NCBI GenBank assembly: GCA_015492075.1
Contig: WGFU01000013.1
Location: 1-55,201, forward strand
Direction of reading: 5' to 3'
From: Gammaproteobacteria bacterium
GTDB lineage: Bacteria; Pseudomonadota; Gammaproteobacteria; GCA-2400775
Length of the DNA: 55,201 nucleotides
Shown here in pieces: positions 47,016 through 54,658 of this stretch. Position 1 is the first letter of the stretch, and the number at the start of each line of letters is the position of its first letter. A program made the position numbers and the translations under genes. The notes under the pieces were generated by a model. The model was not told where the DNA came from and did not search any database. It saw nothing but the letters and a program-made list of their open reading frames with translations.

Positions 47016-47570
47016 TTAAGGCGGCGAATAACGGATGAATGATTTTCTATTAATAAGTTTACCCCAGTGACGATTATAGGGATGAATCGCTTGCGTTGCG
47101 CCTTGCGCGTTTTCAACTGGCCACGACGCGTTGTGCCAGGCAAAAAGACCTCCTTTCATATTGTAAGACTGGCGGGCGCCTTTTATCTGAAGTACATCCT
47201 GGATCCCTTGACTGAAGCTTGATGAACGATGACCGACAGAACAATAAAACACGACGGTTTTATTATTGACCCTGTCACCATACAGAGTCAGAAAATCATC
47301 CTGGCTCATCTTTGGCGGGATATAAATCGCATCTTTGATGTGGCTGACGACATATTCTTCTCGCTCGCGTACATCGAAAAAAATAATCCCATCGGGATCA
47401 GTTTGAAGCATCTTTTCAAGGTCTTGTAGACCAATATGCTTCACGCCTGGGTAGCTATCGATCACTTGCTGATGCACTGTAAGCAGCGGATCATCAGCGG
47501 CTACTGCTGTTACCATCGGCAAGAAAAAAATCGCCCACAGGAAAACCACAAATTGCAAAAAATTACCCAT
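47016..47570 (-). CDS. Secreted rhodanese-domain protein
   Basis: The 184-residue product has a signal peptide (about 1-25) and a rhodanese domain with FYCSVGHRSS as active-site loop and KGGLFAWHN. The loop CSVGHRS differs from the typical CxxGxR by a His, and it has the length of Cdc25-like members. It overlaps the hydroxylase gene by 8 bp on the same strand. Function in periplasmic sulfur transfer is inferred. Confidence 0.9.
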   Translation of the reverse strand: MGNFLQFVVFLWAIFFLPMVTAVAADDPLLTVHQQVIDSYPGVKHIGLQDLEKMLQTDPDGIIFFDVREREEYVVSHIKDAIYIPPKMSQDDFLTLYGDRVNNKTVVFYCSVGHRSSSFSQGIQDVLQIKGARQSYNMKGGLFAWHNASWPVENAQGATQAIHPYNRHWGKLINRKSFIRYSPP

Positions 47571-48387
47571 TCGACCCGGCCTTTTTACTGGAACGAAAAG
47601 GCAAGTTCAAACACCAGGTAAGACTGGACGGCCGCGAGGTCTGGTATTGCGAAAGGCCTATTGTCATTCGATCATGTCCTGCAGCGGGTTGAGGGATATA
47701 GGTTCTAAAAAGCCTATCCCAAACAGACAGGCTGAACCCATAATTGCTGTCGGTCTCGCGCCGGATAACCGAATGATGCACCCGGTGCATATCCGGGGTC
47801 ACCAGGATCATTCTGATACCACGATCAAGCCAGCTCGGCAATCTCACATTGGCATGATTAAACATCGCTGTTGCGTTCAATACCACTTCAAAAATAAATA
47901 CGGCGATGACCGCAGGGCCAATCAGCAAAACGCAGAGACACTTGTAAAACATGGAAAGCACAATTTCCACCGGATGAAAACGGGTTCCCGTTGTCACATC
48001 AATGTCGCGGTCGGCATGATGCACCTTATGAAAGCGCCAGAGTATCGGCAATTTATGCGAGGCGATATGCTGCCCGTATATCGCTAAATCAAGTAAAATA
48101 ACCGCTGCCACAATTTCAAACACCACCGGCAAATCCACCAACGCAAATAGCCCCCAGCCTTTTGCTGACGCAATTTCCGCCGCCGCCAGCGCAGTAATAG
48201 GCACCAGCAACTTTACAGCAACACTGTCAATGACCACCAAACCAAGATTGGTCACCCATCTGCGGCCACGCCCTTGCGTTCTTTTCCTGCGTGGGAATAA
48301 AGCTTCCAGTATGGCCATAATGGCAAGCACAGCGGCAAAAACACCTATGCGGATAAAATTCTCATTACTGGCTACAGAAGACATCAA
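47563..48387 (-). CDS. Fatty-acid hydroxylase/sterol desaturase family protein
   Basis: The 274-residue membrane protein has four or five hydrophobic segments and the three His boxes of the superfamily: HIASH, RFHKVHH and MHRVHHSVIRRETDSNYGF. The family uses a di-iron site and O2 to hydroxylate lipids. Its link to the sulfur genes is unclear, but the 8-bp overlap with the rhodanese gene suggests one transcript; relatives are often found beside rhodaneses. Confidence 0.92.
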   Translation of the reverse strand: MMSSVASNENFIRIGVFAAVLAIMAILEALFPRRKRTQGRGRRWVTNLGLVVIDSVAVKLLVPITALAAAEIASAKGWGLFALVDLPVVFEIVAAVILLDLAIYGQHIASHKLPILWRFHKVHHADRDIDVTTGTRFHPVEIVLSMFYKCLCVLLIGPAVIAVFIFEVVLNATAMFNHANVRLPSWLDRGIRMILVTPDMHRVHHSVIRRETDSNYGFSLSVWDRLFRTYIPQPAAGHDRMTIGLSQYQTSRPSSLTWCLNLPFRSSKKAGSNG

Positions 48388-48586
48388 TTATCAATCAATC
48401 CTGAACGGGAAAAGTATATTTCATACAAACAAGGAATATACAAAGAAGGCCTGGACTCTGACATATATAGCGCAATAGCCAACGTGTTAAATAAACGACC
48501 ACGCTGTGTGGCAAAAACGAAGCGCAGCGGAGTTTGCGTCCGAACAAGCGCCTTATTATACGGCGACTGTATCAAGCTCACGACTT

Positions 48587-49102
48587 TCATCGTGCGATAC
48601 GGAATAGCTTATCTTTAACCCTTGAAAGAACCCAGATACCTTTCTGGAAAGAATTTCTGGACAAGTCCAAGCGTCCACGAATATCATTTTCAACTTCATC
48701 CCACTCCCAGTCGCATCCAGACGTATCACGAACAACCAACGCCACATTATCCCCGTAATCTTTGTTTAGCTTGCTCTGAATACGATTTATCAGGTTGTCA
48801 GAAACATTACCAGACAGGGAGTTGTATTTTGGTTTTTCCAGTCCGGCAGCTACTCGCTCATTGCGTTTTTCGAGGGCATCGATACTAAGATGATCCGACC
48901 GACCTAGCATAGCCTGCGTATCCCGAGCATTGTCTTCGGTAGTTGTGATTTCAAGGTTTAGCTCATGCCCCCCAGAATCACGGCAGATAATATCGGGGGC
49001 ATCCGATATTTTTTCAATCTTATAATCTGTTCCATGGTGAGGGTTGTAGAGGCTTAGAAAGCCATTAGCGGTTCCATACTCTATTTGGGTCTTTTCGTTC
49101 AT
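48587..49102 (-). CDS. Hypothetical protein with a possible PD-(D/E)xK-like core
   Basis: I do not recognise the family. The 171-residue product has APDIIC near 35-40 and, after a turn, ELNLEIT at 47-53. D37, E51 and T53 thus resemble a restriction-endonuclease-like core with T replacing the Lys. The rest is mixed helix and charged loops. ATG 49102 has AAGGAG upstream at good spacing. It is transcribed alone beside non-coding DNA, which hints at an accessory gene. Function unknown. Confidence 0.6.
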   Translation of the reverse strand: MNEKTQIEYGTANGFLSLYNPHHGTDYKIEKISDAPDIICRDSGGHELNLEITTTEDNARDTQAMLGRSDHLSIDALEKRNERVAAGLEKPKYNSLSGNVSDNLINRIQSKLNKDYGDNVALVVRDTSGCDWEWDEVENDIRGRLDLSRNSFQKGIWVLSRVKDKLFRIAR

Positions 49103-49630
49103 ATCAGGTGACTCCTTTCTCCGCTCCGTATAACAGCCGTATTATATGAACGTCATAGCAGTATCGTATATTCTATCAATGACACAAATTGACTAATTTA
49201 ACGTCACCGAGTTCCGACCTTGGAGTGACGAGGTAGAGTTCTCGCTATGGTCTCGCCTGTATCAAACATGGCGCTAAGCATTATAGCCCGATCTGCCAAT
49301 GTAATAGCTACGGAACCCTAGCACTATCATATTGATAAGCCAATACCCAACATCATTGTGGCAACAATATCGTATTATAGGAACAATTCCTTTGCTTGTT
49401 TGACTGCTCTCTGGTTTACCAACAAGTTTAAAGGCCGCCCGACTCCAGGCAACAAAACCCAAGCCCCTTATTGCCACCTTATCGCGCCCTGAGCGTGACT
49501 GCCAAAATTGACAAGCAATCGGCTTACCCCTGCCGATCAAACCCAAATTGTCACAGCAGAGCCATCATCCATAACCTGGATTCACATAAAATCATAAATA
49601 AAACAAATAGATAAGAAAATTATTTGCTTA
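49103..49630. other. 528-bp intergenic stretch upstream of the SQR operon
   Basis: No supported gene. An open frame on the minus strand (49274-49546) has no convincing family pattern or ribosome binding site. The region may hold activator sites for the sigma-54 promoter that follows. Confidence 0.5.
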
Positions 49631-49646
49631 TGGCTCGCTATTTGCT
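49631..49646 (+). promoter_or_regulatory. Sigma-54 promoter of the SQR operon
   Basis: TGGCTCGCTATTTGCT matches TGGCACG-N4-TTGCW with one mismatch (A to T in the -24 half). Transcription would start near 49657, leaving a leader of about 225 bases before the MBL gene. The leader contains a small ORF and a hairpin (CCCTGATT 49712-49719 with AATCAGGG 49740-49747). Confidence 0.8.
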
Positions 49647-49692
49647 GTTCAAGATAACAGGAGTAATGATTAACTGGCAGGAGAAACAAACT

Positions 49693-49812
49693 ATGGAGCA
49701 CCGTATAGGCACCCTGATTTGCCCGCTATTTTACGATGTAATCAGGGCTGATGACATGAACAGCCTAAATAATGTGCATACATGCGGTTACACCGTGTCT
49801 AGCAACTTTTAA
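49693..49812 (+). CDS. Possible 39-residue leader peptide
   Basis: ATG 49693 has AGGAG at 49679-49683 with a 9-base spacer, a better start than most in the window. The peptide has two cysteines (TLICPLF and VHTCGY) and no known domain. It lies wholly in the leader between the sigma-54 promoter and the MBL gene, and overlaps the hairpin. It may be a real small protein or only a chance frame in a leader RNA. Confidence 0.35.
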   Translation: MEHRIGTLICPLFYDVIRADDMNSLNNVHTCGYTVSSNF

Positions 49813-49882
49813 CGTACGGTATTTTGTGACAAAGACAATACTTCCTACTACGACTAACATCAATATTACTGGAGAACTGGTT

Positions 49883-50782
49883 ATGAGTGTCAATATGGAT
49901 ATTAAAACGGATCATTTACAACAACCTGAAGTCACACCCTTTTTTGATAAAGAGACCAATACGTTCTCTTATGTGGTTAAAGATCCGGCATCGGATGCCT
50001 GTGCCATCATCGATTCCGTTCTGAATTTTGATTATGCCTCTGGCTCAACCGGCTATGACGGTGCCAATGAGATCATTCAATATGTACGTCACCATCAACT
50101 CAAGGTTGAATGGTTGATAGAAACACATGTTCATGCTGACCATCTTTCCGCTGCACCCTATATTCAGCAGACGCTGGGAGGCAAACTGGGCATTGGCGAA
50201 CACATCATCACCGTTCAAAATACCTTTGGCAAAATATTCAATGCCGGCTCGGACTTTGAGCGCGACGGCTCCCAGTTCGATTGTTTGTTCAAAGATGGTG
50301 ACAGTTATCAAATCGGCAACCTTGACGCCTACGCCATTCACACGCCTGGGCATACGCCCGCATGCATGACCCACGTTATCGGAGACAGTGCCTTTGTCGG
50401 CGATACCTTGTTCATGCCGGATGCCGGCACGGCAAGAGCGGATTTTCCGGGTGGCGATGCGCGAACGCTCTACCGGTCAATCCAGAAGGTCTTAAGCCTG
50501 CCCGAACAGACACGCCTGTTTATGTGCCATGACTACTGTCCCGCAGGCAGACAAGTCGAATACGAAACCACTGTCGAGGAACAATGCCAACGTAATATTC
50601 ATATCAAGTCCTCTATCGATGAAGATACATTTGTCAAAATACGCGAGGCAAGGGATAAAACGCTGGGCATGCCGTTACTTATCCTGCCGTCATTACAGGT
50701 CAATATGCGCGCCGGTCATTTTCCGGCACCTGAAAGCAATAATATGGTCTATCTCAAACTACCCATTAACGCATTCAAATAA
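49883..50782 (+). CDS. Blh-type MBL-fold persulfide dioxygenase
   Basis: From ATG 49883 (GGAG upstream) the product has 299 residues. It has ETHVHADHLSAAPYI, HTPGHTPACMTHV, FVGDTLFMPDAGTARADFPGG and CHDYCPAG, the Blh branch of ETHE1-like enzymes. Blh proteins usually carry a DUF442 domain fused in one chain; here that domain is on the next gene, fused to SQR. It should oxidise persulfides to sulfite. It opens the SQR operon. Confidence 0.9.
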   Translation: MSVNMDIKTDHLQQPEVTPFFDKETNTFSYVVKDPASDACAIIDSVLNFDYASGSTGYDGANEIIQYVRHHQLKVEWLIETHVHADHLSAAPYIQQTLGGKLGIGEHIITVQNTFGKIFNAGSDFERDGSQFDCLFKDGDSYQIGNLDAYAIHTPGHTPACMTHVIGDSAFVGDTLFMPDAGTARADFPGGDARTLYRSIQKVLSLPEQTRLFMCHDYCPAGRQVEYETTVEEQCQRNIHIKSSIDEDTFVKIREARDKTLGMPLLILPSLQVNMRAGHFPAPESNNMVYLKLPINAFK

Positions 50783-50820
50783 GCCATCATCTATAAGCGG
50801 ACAGCTGCGGAGGAACGACA

Positions 50821-52467
50821 ATGAAAATGAAATCACTTGATCAACAGGTCTCTGTTTCAGAACAGGTCACCGTTGACCACCTCAACGAATTGGCCTCATG
50901 CGGTGTCGAGGTTCTTGTCTGTAACCGCCCCGACCAGGAATCAGCGGAGCAACCCCTTTTTTCAGAGCTCTGCTCGGCAGCGAAAGAATACGGCATTGAA
51001 GCTGTCCATATCCCTTTTACTGCCGGCAAAATGGACGCGTCTCACTGTCGCCAGTTTGCCGAGCTTCTCGACAGTGGCAAAAGAATCCACGCCTATTGTC
51101 GCACAGGGAACCGGGCAAGCCAGTTATGGGCGGCGGCCAAAGACAAGCTTGGAATGGCGACAGATCAGGGCAACAGTGCGAATAAAGCAGACTTGAGCCC
51201 GGCAGACAGCGCCAGCCAAAAAACTACCCTGGCAAAGCCCAGCTACGATGTCGTCATCGTAGGTGCCGGCTCGGGCGGTATTGCCGTCTCCGCCAGTCTG
51301 CTCAAACGCAAACCCGGCTTACGTATCGCACTCATTGACCCCTCCACCGAGCATTTTTACCAGCCTGGCTGGACCATGGTGGGTGGCGGTATCTTTGACG
51401 CCGCCGCTACCCGGCGCGAAACGAAAACACTGATTCCCCACGGCGCAACATGGATTAAACAAGCCGTGACAGCATTTTCGCCAGAGGAAAACAAAGTCAT
51501 CCTCAGTGACGGCAAGGAAATCTACTACCAGCAACTGGTGGTAACACCGGGCCTGAAACTCAATTGGTCAGCCATTGAGGGCCTGCCTGAAACACTTGGA
51601 AAAAATGGCGTTACCTCTAACTATCGCTATGATCTTGCCCCGTATACCTGGCGCCTGGTACAGGCACTCAAGCAAGGCAAGGCGATCTTTACGCAACCGC
51701 CAATGCCCATCAAATGCGCCGGCGCACCGCAAAAGGCTCTCTACCTTTCCGCCGACTACTGGTTGAAAAACGGCGTGCTCAAAAATATCGACATTAATTT
51801 TTACAACGCCGGCGCTGTATTGTTTGGTGTCGATGCCTATGTGCCGGCCTTAATGTCCTATATCGAGAAATATCACGCCAAACTTCATTTTACGCATACG
51901 CTGACCAGGATCGATGGCGAGACCAAGCAGGCATGGTTTAAAACCACCGATAAAGAGGGAAAGGAAAAAGTCGTTAGCACAGAGTTTGACATGATTCATG
52001 TCTGCCCACCGCAATGCGCCCCCGATTTTGTCCGCCAGAGCACCCTGGCCGACGCGGCCGGTTGGCTCGATGTCGATCAGAATACCTTGCAGCACAAGCG
52101 TTATAGCAACATATGGGGCCTGGGTGACGTAATGAATACACCTAATGCAAAAACCATGGCGGCGGTTCGCATGCAGGTACCCGTGGTGGCACAAAATATC
52201 ACCGATGTTTTGCACGGCAAAATGCCAAGTGTCGGCTATAACGGCTATGGTTCCTGCCCGTTGACAGTAGAACGCGGCAAGGTCGTGCTGGCGGAATTCG
52301 CCTATGGCGGCAAACTGGTCCCCTCCTTCCCCGGCTGGATCAACAACGGCACCAAGCCCACTCGCTTCGCCTGGTTCCTCAAAGCACGCATGCTGCCCAC
52401 TGTCTATTGGCACGGCATGCTAAAGGGCAGAGAGTTTATGGCCTCGCCAAAAAAAATTCAGCCGTAA
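50821..52467 (+). CDS. DUF442 phosphatase-like / sulfide:quinone reductase fusion
   Basis: The 548-residue protein begins with a DUF442 domain (about 5-110; loop AYCRTGNRAS with C93 and R98), a linker, then an SQR flavoprotein (about 142-540). The SQR part has FAD-binding VGAGSGG, catalytic C299 (IKCAGAPQK) and cysteines C395 and C399 (VCPPQC), and the C-terminal FLKARMLPTVYWHGML membrane-contact helices. This is the SQOR-like type that oxidises H2S to a persulfide and reduces quinone. The DUF442 domain may pass on the sulfane sulfur. The arrangement occurs in other proteobacteria. It follows the MBL gene by 38 bp. Confidence 0.93.
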   Translation: MKMKSLDQQVSVSEQVTVDHLNELASCGVEVLVCNRPDQESAEQPLFSELCSAAKEYGIEAVHIPFTAGKMDASHCRQFAELLDSGKRIHAYCRTGNRASQLWAAAKDKLGMATDQGNSANKADLSPADSASQKTTLAKPSYDVVIVGAGSGGIAVSASLLKRKPGLRIALIDPSTEHFYQPGWTMVGGGIFDAAATRRETKTLIPHGATWIKQAVTAFSPEENKVILSDGKEIYYQQLVVTPGLKLNWSAIEGLPETLGKNGVTSNYRYDLAPYTWRLVQALKQGKAIFTQPPMPIKCAGAPQKALYLSADYWLKNGVLKNIDINFYNAGAVLFGVDAYVPALMSYIEKYHAKLHFTHTLTRIDGETKQAWFKTTDKEGKEKVVSTEFDMIHVCPPQCAPDFVRQSTLADAAGWLDVDQNTLQHKRYSNIWGLGDVMNTPNAKTMAAVRMQVPVVAQNITDVLHGKMPSVGYNGYGSCPLTVERGKVVLAEFAYGGKLVPSFPGWINNGTKPTRFAWFLKARMLPTVYWHGMLKGREFMASPKKIQP

Positions 52468-52483
52468 CAAGGCGGGCATCGTA

Positions 52484-54208
52484 ATGAAAGGGACGCACTA
52501 CCTGCCACTAGTAGACTGGGCAAAGAAATATAATAAGGACACTCTAACCAGTGATCTGTTGGCTGCAGCTGTTGTTACCATCATGTTGATCCCGCAATCA
52601 CTGGCTTACGCCCTGCTCGCCGGGCTACCTGCCGAAGTGGGGCTATATGCCAGCATTTTGCCGCTGCTTGTCTATGCCGTGTTTGGTAGTAGCCGTACCT
52701 TGTCGGTAGGCCCAGTGGCAGTGGTCTCGCTCATGACTGCGGCAGCACTAAACGAAGTGGCACAGCAGGGCACGGCTGACTATCTCACCGCCGCCATTGT
52801 CTTAGCGTTTCTGTCCGGTCTGTTCTTGTTGCTGTTGGGGTTTCTGAAGCTGGGCTTTCTCGCCAACTTCCTCTCTCATTCTGTTGTCTCGGGTTTTATT
52901 ACCGCGTCCGGACTCATCATCGCCCTGAGCCAACTCAAGCATATTTTTGGCATTGATGCGCATGGCGATACACTCACTGAAATCAGCGCCTCATTTTTCT
53001 CGGCATGGGGAAGCTTCAATATCTACACGCTGATTGTCGGCGGCTTGGTAGTGGCATTTCTGTTCTGGGCACGTACGGGTGTGGTCAGCTTACTGACGAA
53101 GACCGGAATAACCGAAAAATCAGCACAACTGGCAGCCAAAGCCGCACCTGTGCTTGGCATAATCGCTACAATAATCGCCACCTACTTCTTTCATCTGGAC
53201 AGTAAAGGTGTCGCTCTGGTAGGCAATATTCCGACAGGTCTGCCACAATTGAGCTTCCCGTATTTATCCTTTGAACTGGTAAAAACCCTCGCCCTGCCAG
53301 CGATTTTAATTTCTATTATTGGTTATGTTGAGTCTATATCCGTTGGCAAGACACTGGCCGCCAAACGCCGGCAAAAAGTCGATGTCAATCAGGAACTGAT
53401 CGGCCTCGGCTCCGCTAATATCGCGTCGGCCGTTTCTGGAGCATTTCCCGTTACAGGTGGTTTTTCACGCTCCGTTGTCAACTTTGATGCCGGAGCCGAA
53501 ACACAGGCCGCCGGTATTTTTGCCGCCATCGGCATCGCACTCGCAGCGCTGTTTTTAACCCCGGTATTGTATTATTTACCTAATGCCACACTGGCCGCGA
53601 CCATCATTGTCGCCGTGCTCTCACTGGTAGATTTCTCGATTTTCAAGAAAACTTGGCGTTATGCAAAAAGTGATTTTTATGCTGTGCTTGTTACAGTAGT
53701 AGTCACTTTATTATTCGGTGTTGAAGCAGGGGTCTCGTGCGGAGTGATTACTTCTATCATGTTGTACCTGTACCATACCTCAAAACCACATATCGCCGAA
53801 GTGGGCCTTGTTGAGGGTACGGAACACTTCAGAAACATTCAGCACTATCATGTGCTGACTGATCCGCGGATTCTCTCCTTGCGCGTGGACGAGAGCCTGT
53901 TTTTCGCCAACGCCGGTTATCTGGAAGACAATATTTACGATAGAATCTTTCATAATGACGCAATCGCACATGTTATCCTGATGTGCAGCGCAGTGAACGA
54001 AATTGACCTGAGCGCACTGGAAGTGCTGGAAGCGGTTAACGAGCGTTTGACTGAGCAAGGCATAACACTTCACCTTTCCGAAGTAAAAGGCCCTGTCATG
54101 AATATACTTGAAAAATCCGGCTTCTTGGAACATCTTTCAGGTAGGGTGTTTTTGTCCCAGTTCGAAGCATTTATGAAAATTAAGGGCGTATCCGAGGCCT
54201 CTTTGTAA
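52484..54208 (+). CDS. SulP-family anion transporter with STAS domain
   Basis: The 574-residue protein has about 11-12 membrane helices with the SulP signatures SDLLAAAVVTIMLIPQSLAYA and SSRTLSVGPVAV, and GAFPVTGGFSRSVVNFDAGA. A C-terminal STAS domain (about 440-565) follows. It lies 16 bp after the SQR gene and probably exports sulfite/sulfate or exchanges anions made by this pathway. Exact substrate unknown. Confidence 0.93.
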   Translation: MKGTHYLPLVDWAKKYNKDTLTSDLLAAAVVTIMLIPQSLAYALLAGLPAEVGLYASILPLLVYAVFGSSRTLSVGPVAVVSLMTAAALNEVAQQGTADYLTAAIVLAFLSGLFLLLLGFLKLGFLANFLSHSVVSGFITASGLIIALSQLKHIFGIDAHGDTLTEISASFFSAWGSFNIYTLIVGGLVVAFLFWARTGVVSLLTKTGITEKSAQLAAKAAPVLGIIATIIATYFFHLDSKGVALVGNIPTGLPQLSFPYLSFELVKTLALPAILISIIGYVESISVGKTLAAKRRQKVDVNQELIGLGSANIASAVSGAFPVTGGFSRSVVNFDAGAETQAAGIFAAIGIALAALFLTPVLYYLPNATLAATIIVAVLSLVDFSIFKKTWRYAKSDFYAVLVTVVVTLLFGVEAGVSCGVITSIMLYLYHTSKPHIAEVGLVEGTEHFRNIQHYHVLTDPRILSLRVDESLFFANAGYLEDNIYDRIFHNDAIAHVILMCSAVNEIDLSALEVLEAVNERLTEQGITLHLSEVKGPVMNILEKSGFLEHLSGRVFLSQFEAFMKIKGVSEASL

Positions 54209-54213
54209 CTTAA

Positions 54214-54301
54214 TGGCGGAGAGAGAGGGATTCGAACCCTCGATACCTTGTGGAATACACGCTTTCCAGACGTATGCCTTTGACCAATCGGGCACCTTAC
54301 T
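54214..54301 (-). tRNA. tRNA-Ser(GGA)-like sequence with damaged acceptor stem
   Basis: The minus strand has a serine tRNA body: anticodon loop CTGGAAA (GGA), a long variable arm TATTCCACAAGGTAT, the T arm GAGGGTTCGAATCCCTC and an encoded CCA. Anticodon and T stems pair. The 3' acceptor strand TCTCTCC expects GGAGAGA, but the 5' side reads AGTAAGG and pairs at only 4 of 7 positions. A 5' replacement by recombination, as at an island attachment site, would explain it. It may be a pseudo-tRNA. Confidence 0.75.
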
Positions 54302-54658
54302 TATAAAGTATAACTCATTGATTTTAAAAAATTTAACTTTTCCACCTATTTATTAAAGGATGAATATTCTGCTAAAAAAACCACTTACAATAAAGAAATT
54401 CACAAAAAATTAAAAAAACCCACAAACTCTTTTAAAAACAGATAGTTATGATAAATTTGGGTAAACGGTGGTGTGTGTCTGTGTATGCAGCAGTGTATCC
54501 GTTTTAGACCATTTTTAGACCAAAAAATTAAGAATTTCACTCACCATATGTGCGGGTATAGCATTGAGAAAACGCAAAATCGGCGAAACTGACCACCTAG
54601 TGTCGTACCAAGTATCCCGTAAACTCGAACTAATTAACAGCGAAAATCGGTGGCTTTC
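54302..54658. other. AT-rich stretch with tandem 10-bp repeat, possible island junction
   Basis: TTTTAGACCA occurs at 54502-54511 and 54513-54522, a repeat with 11-bp period, resembling arm-type sites of tyrosine integrases. No integrase gene or other supported gene is in this stretch. It sits between the tRNA-like sequence and the ImmA/IrrE-like gene. Confidence 0.4.

Noticed and set aside
49274..49546. Minus-strand open frame of 90 codons
   Set aside because: No recognisable domain, no good ribosome site, and it faces a sigma-54 promoter region.
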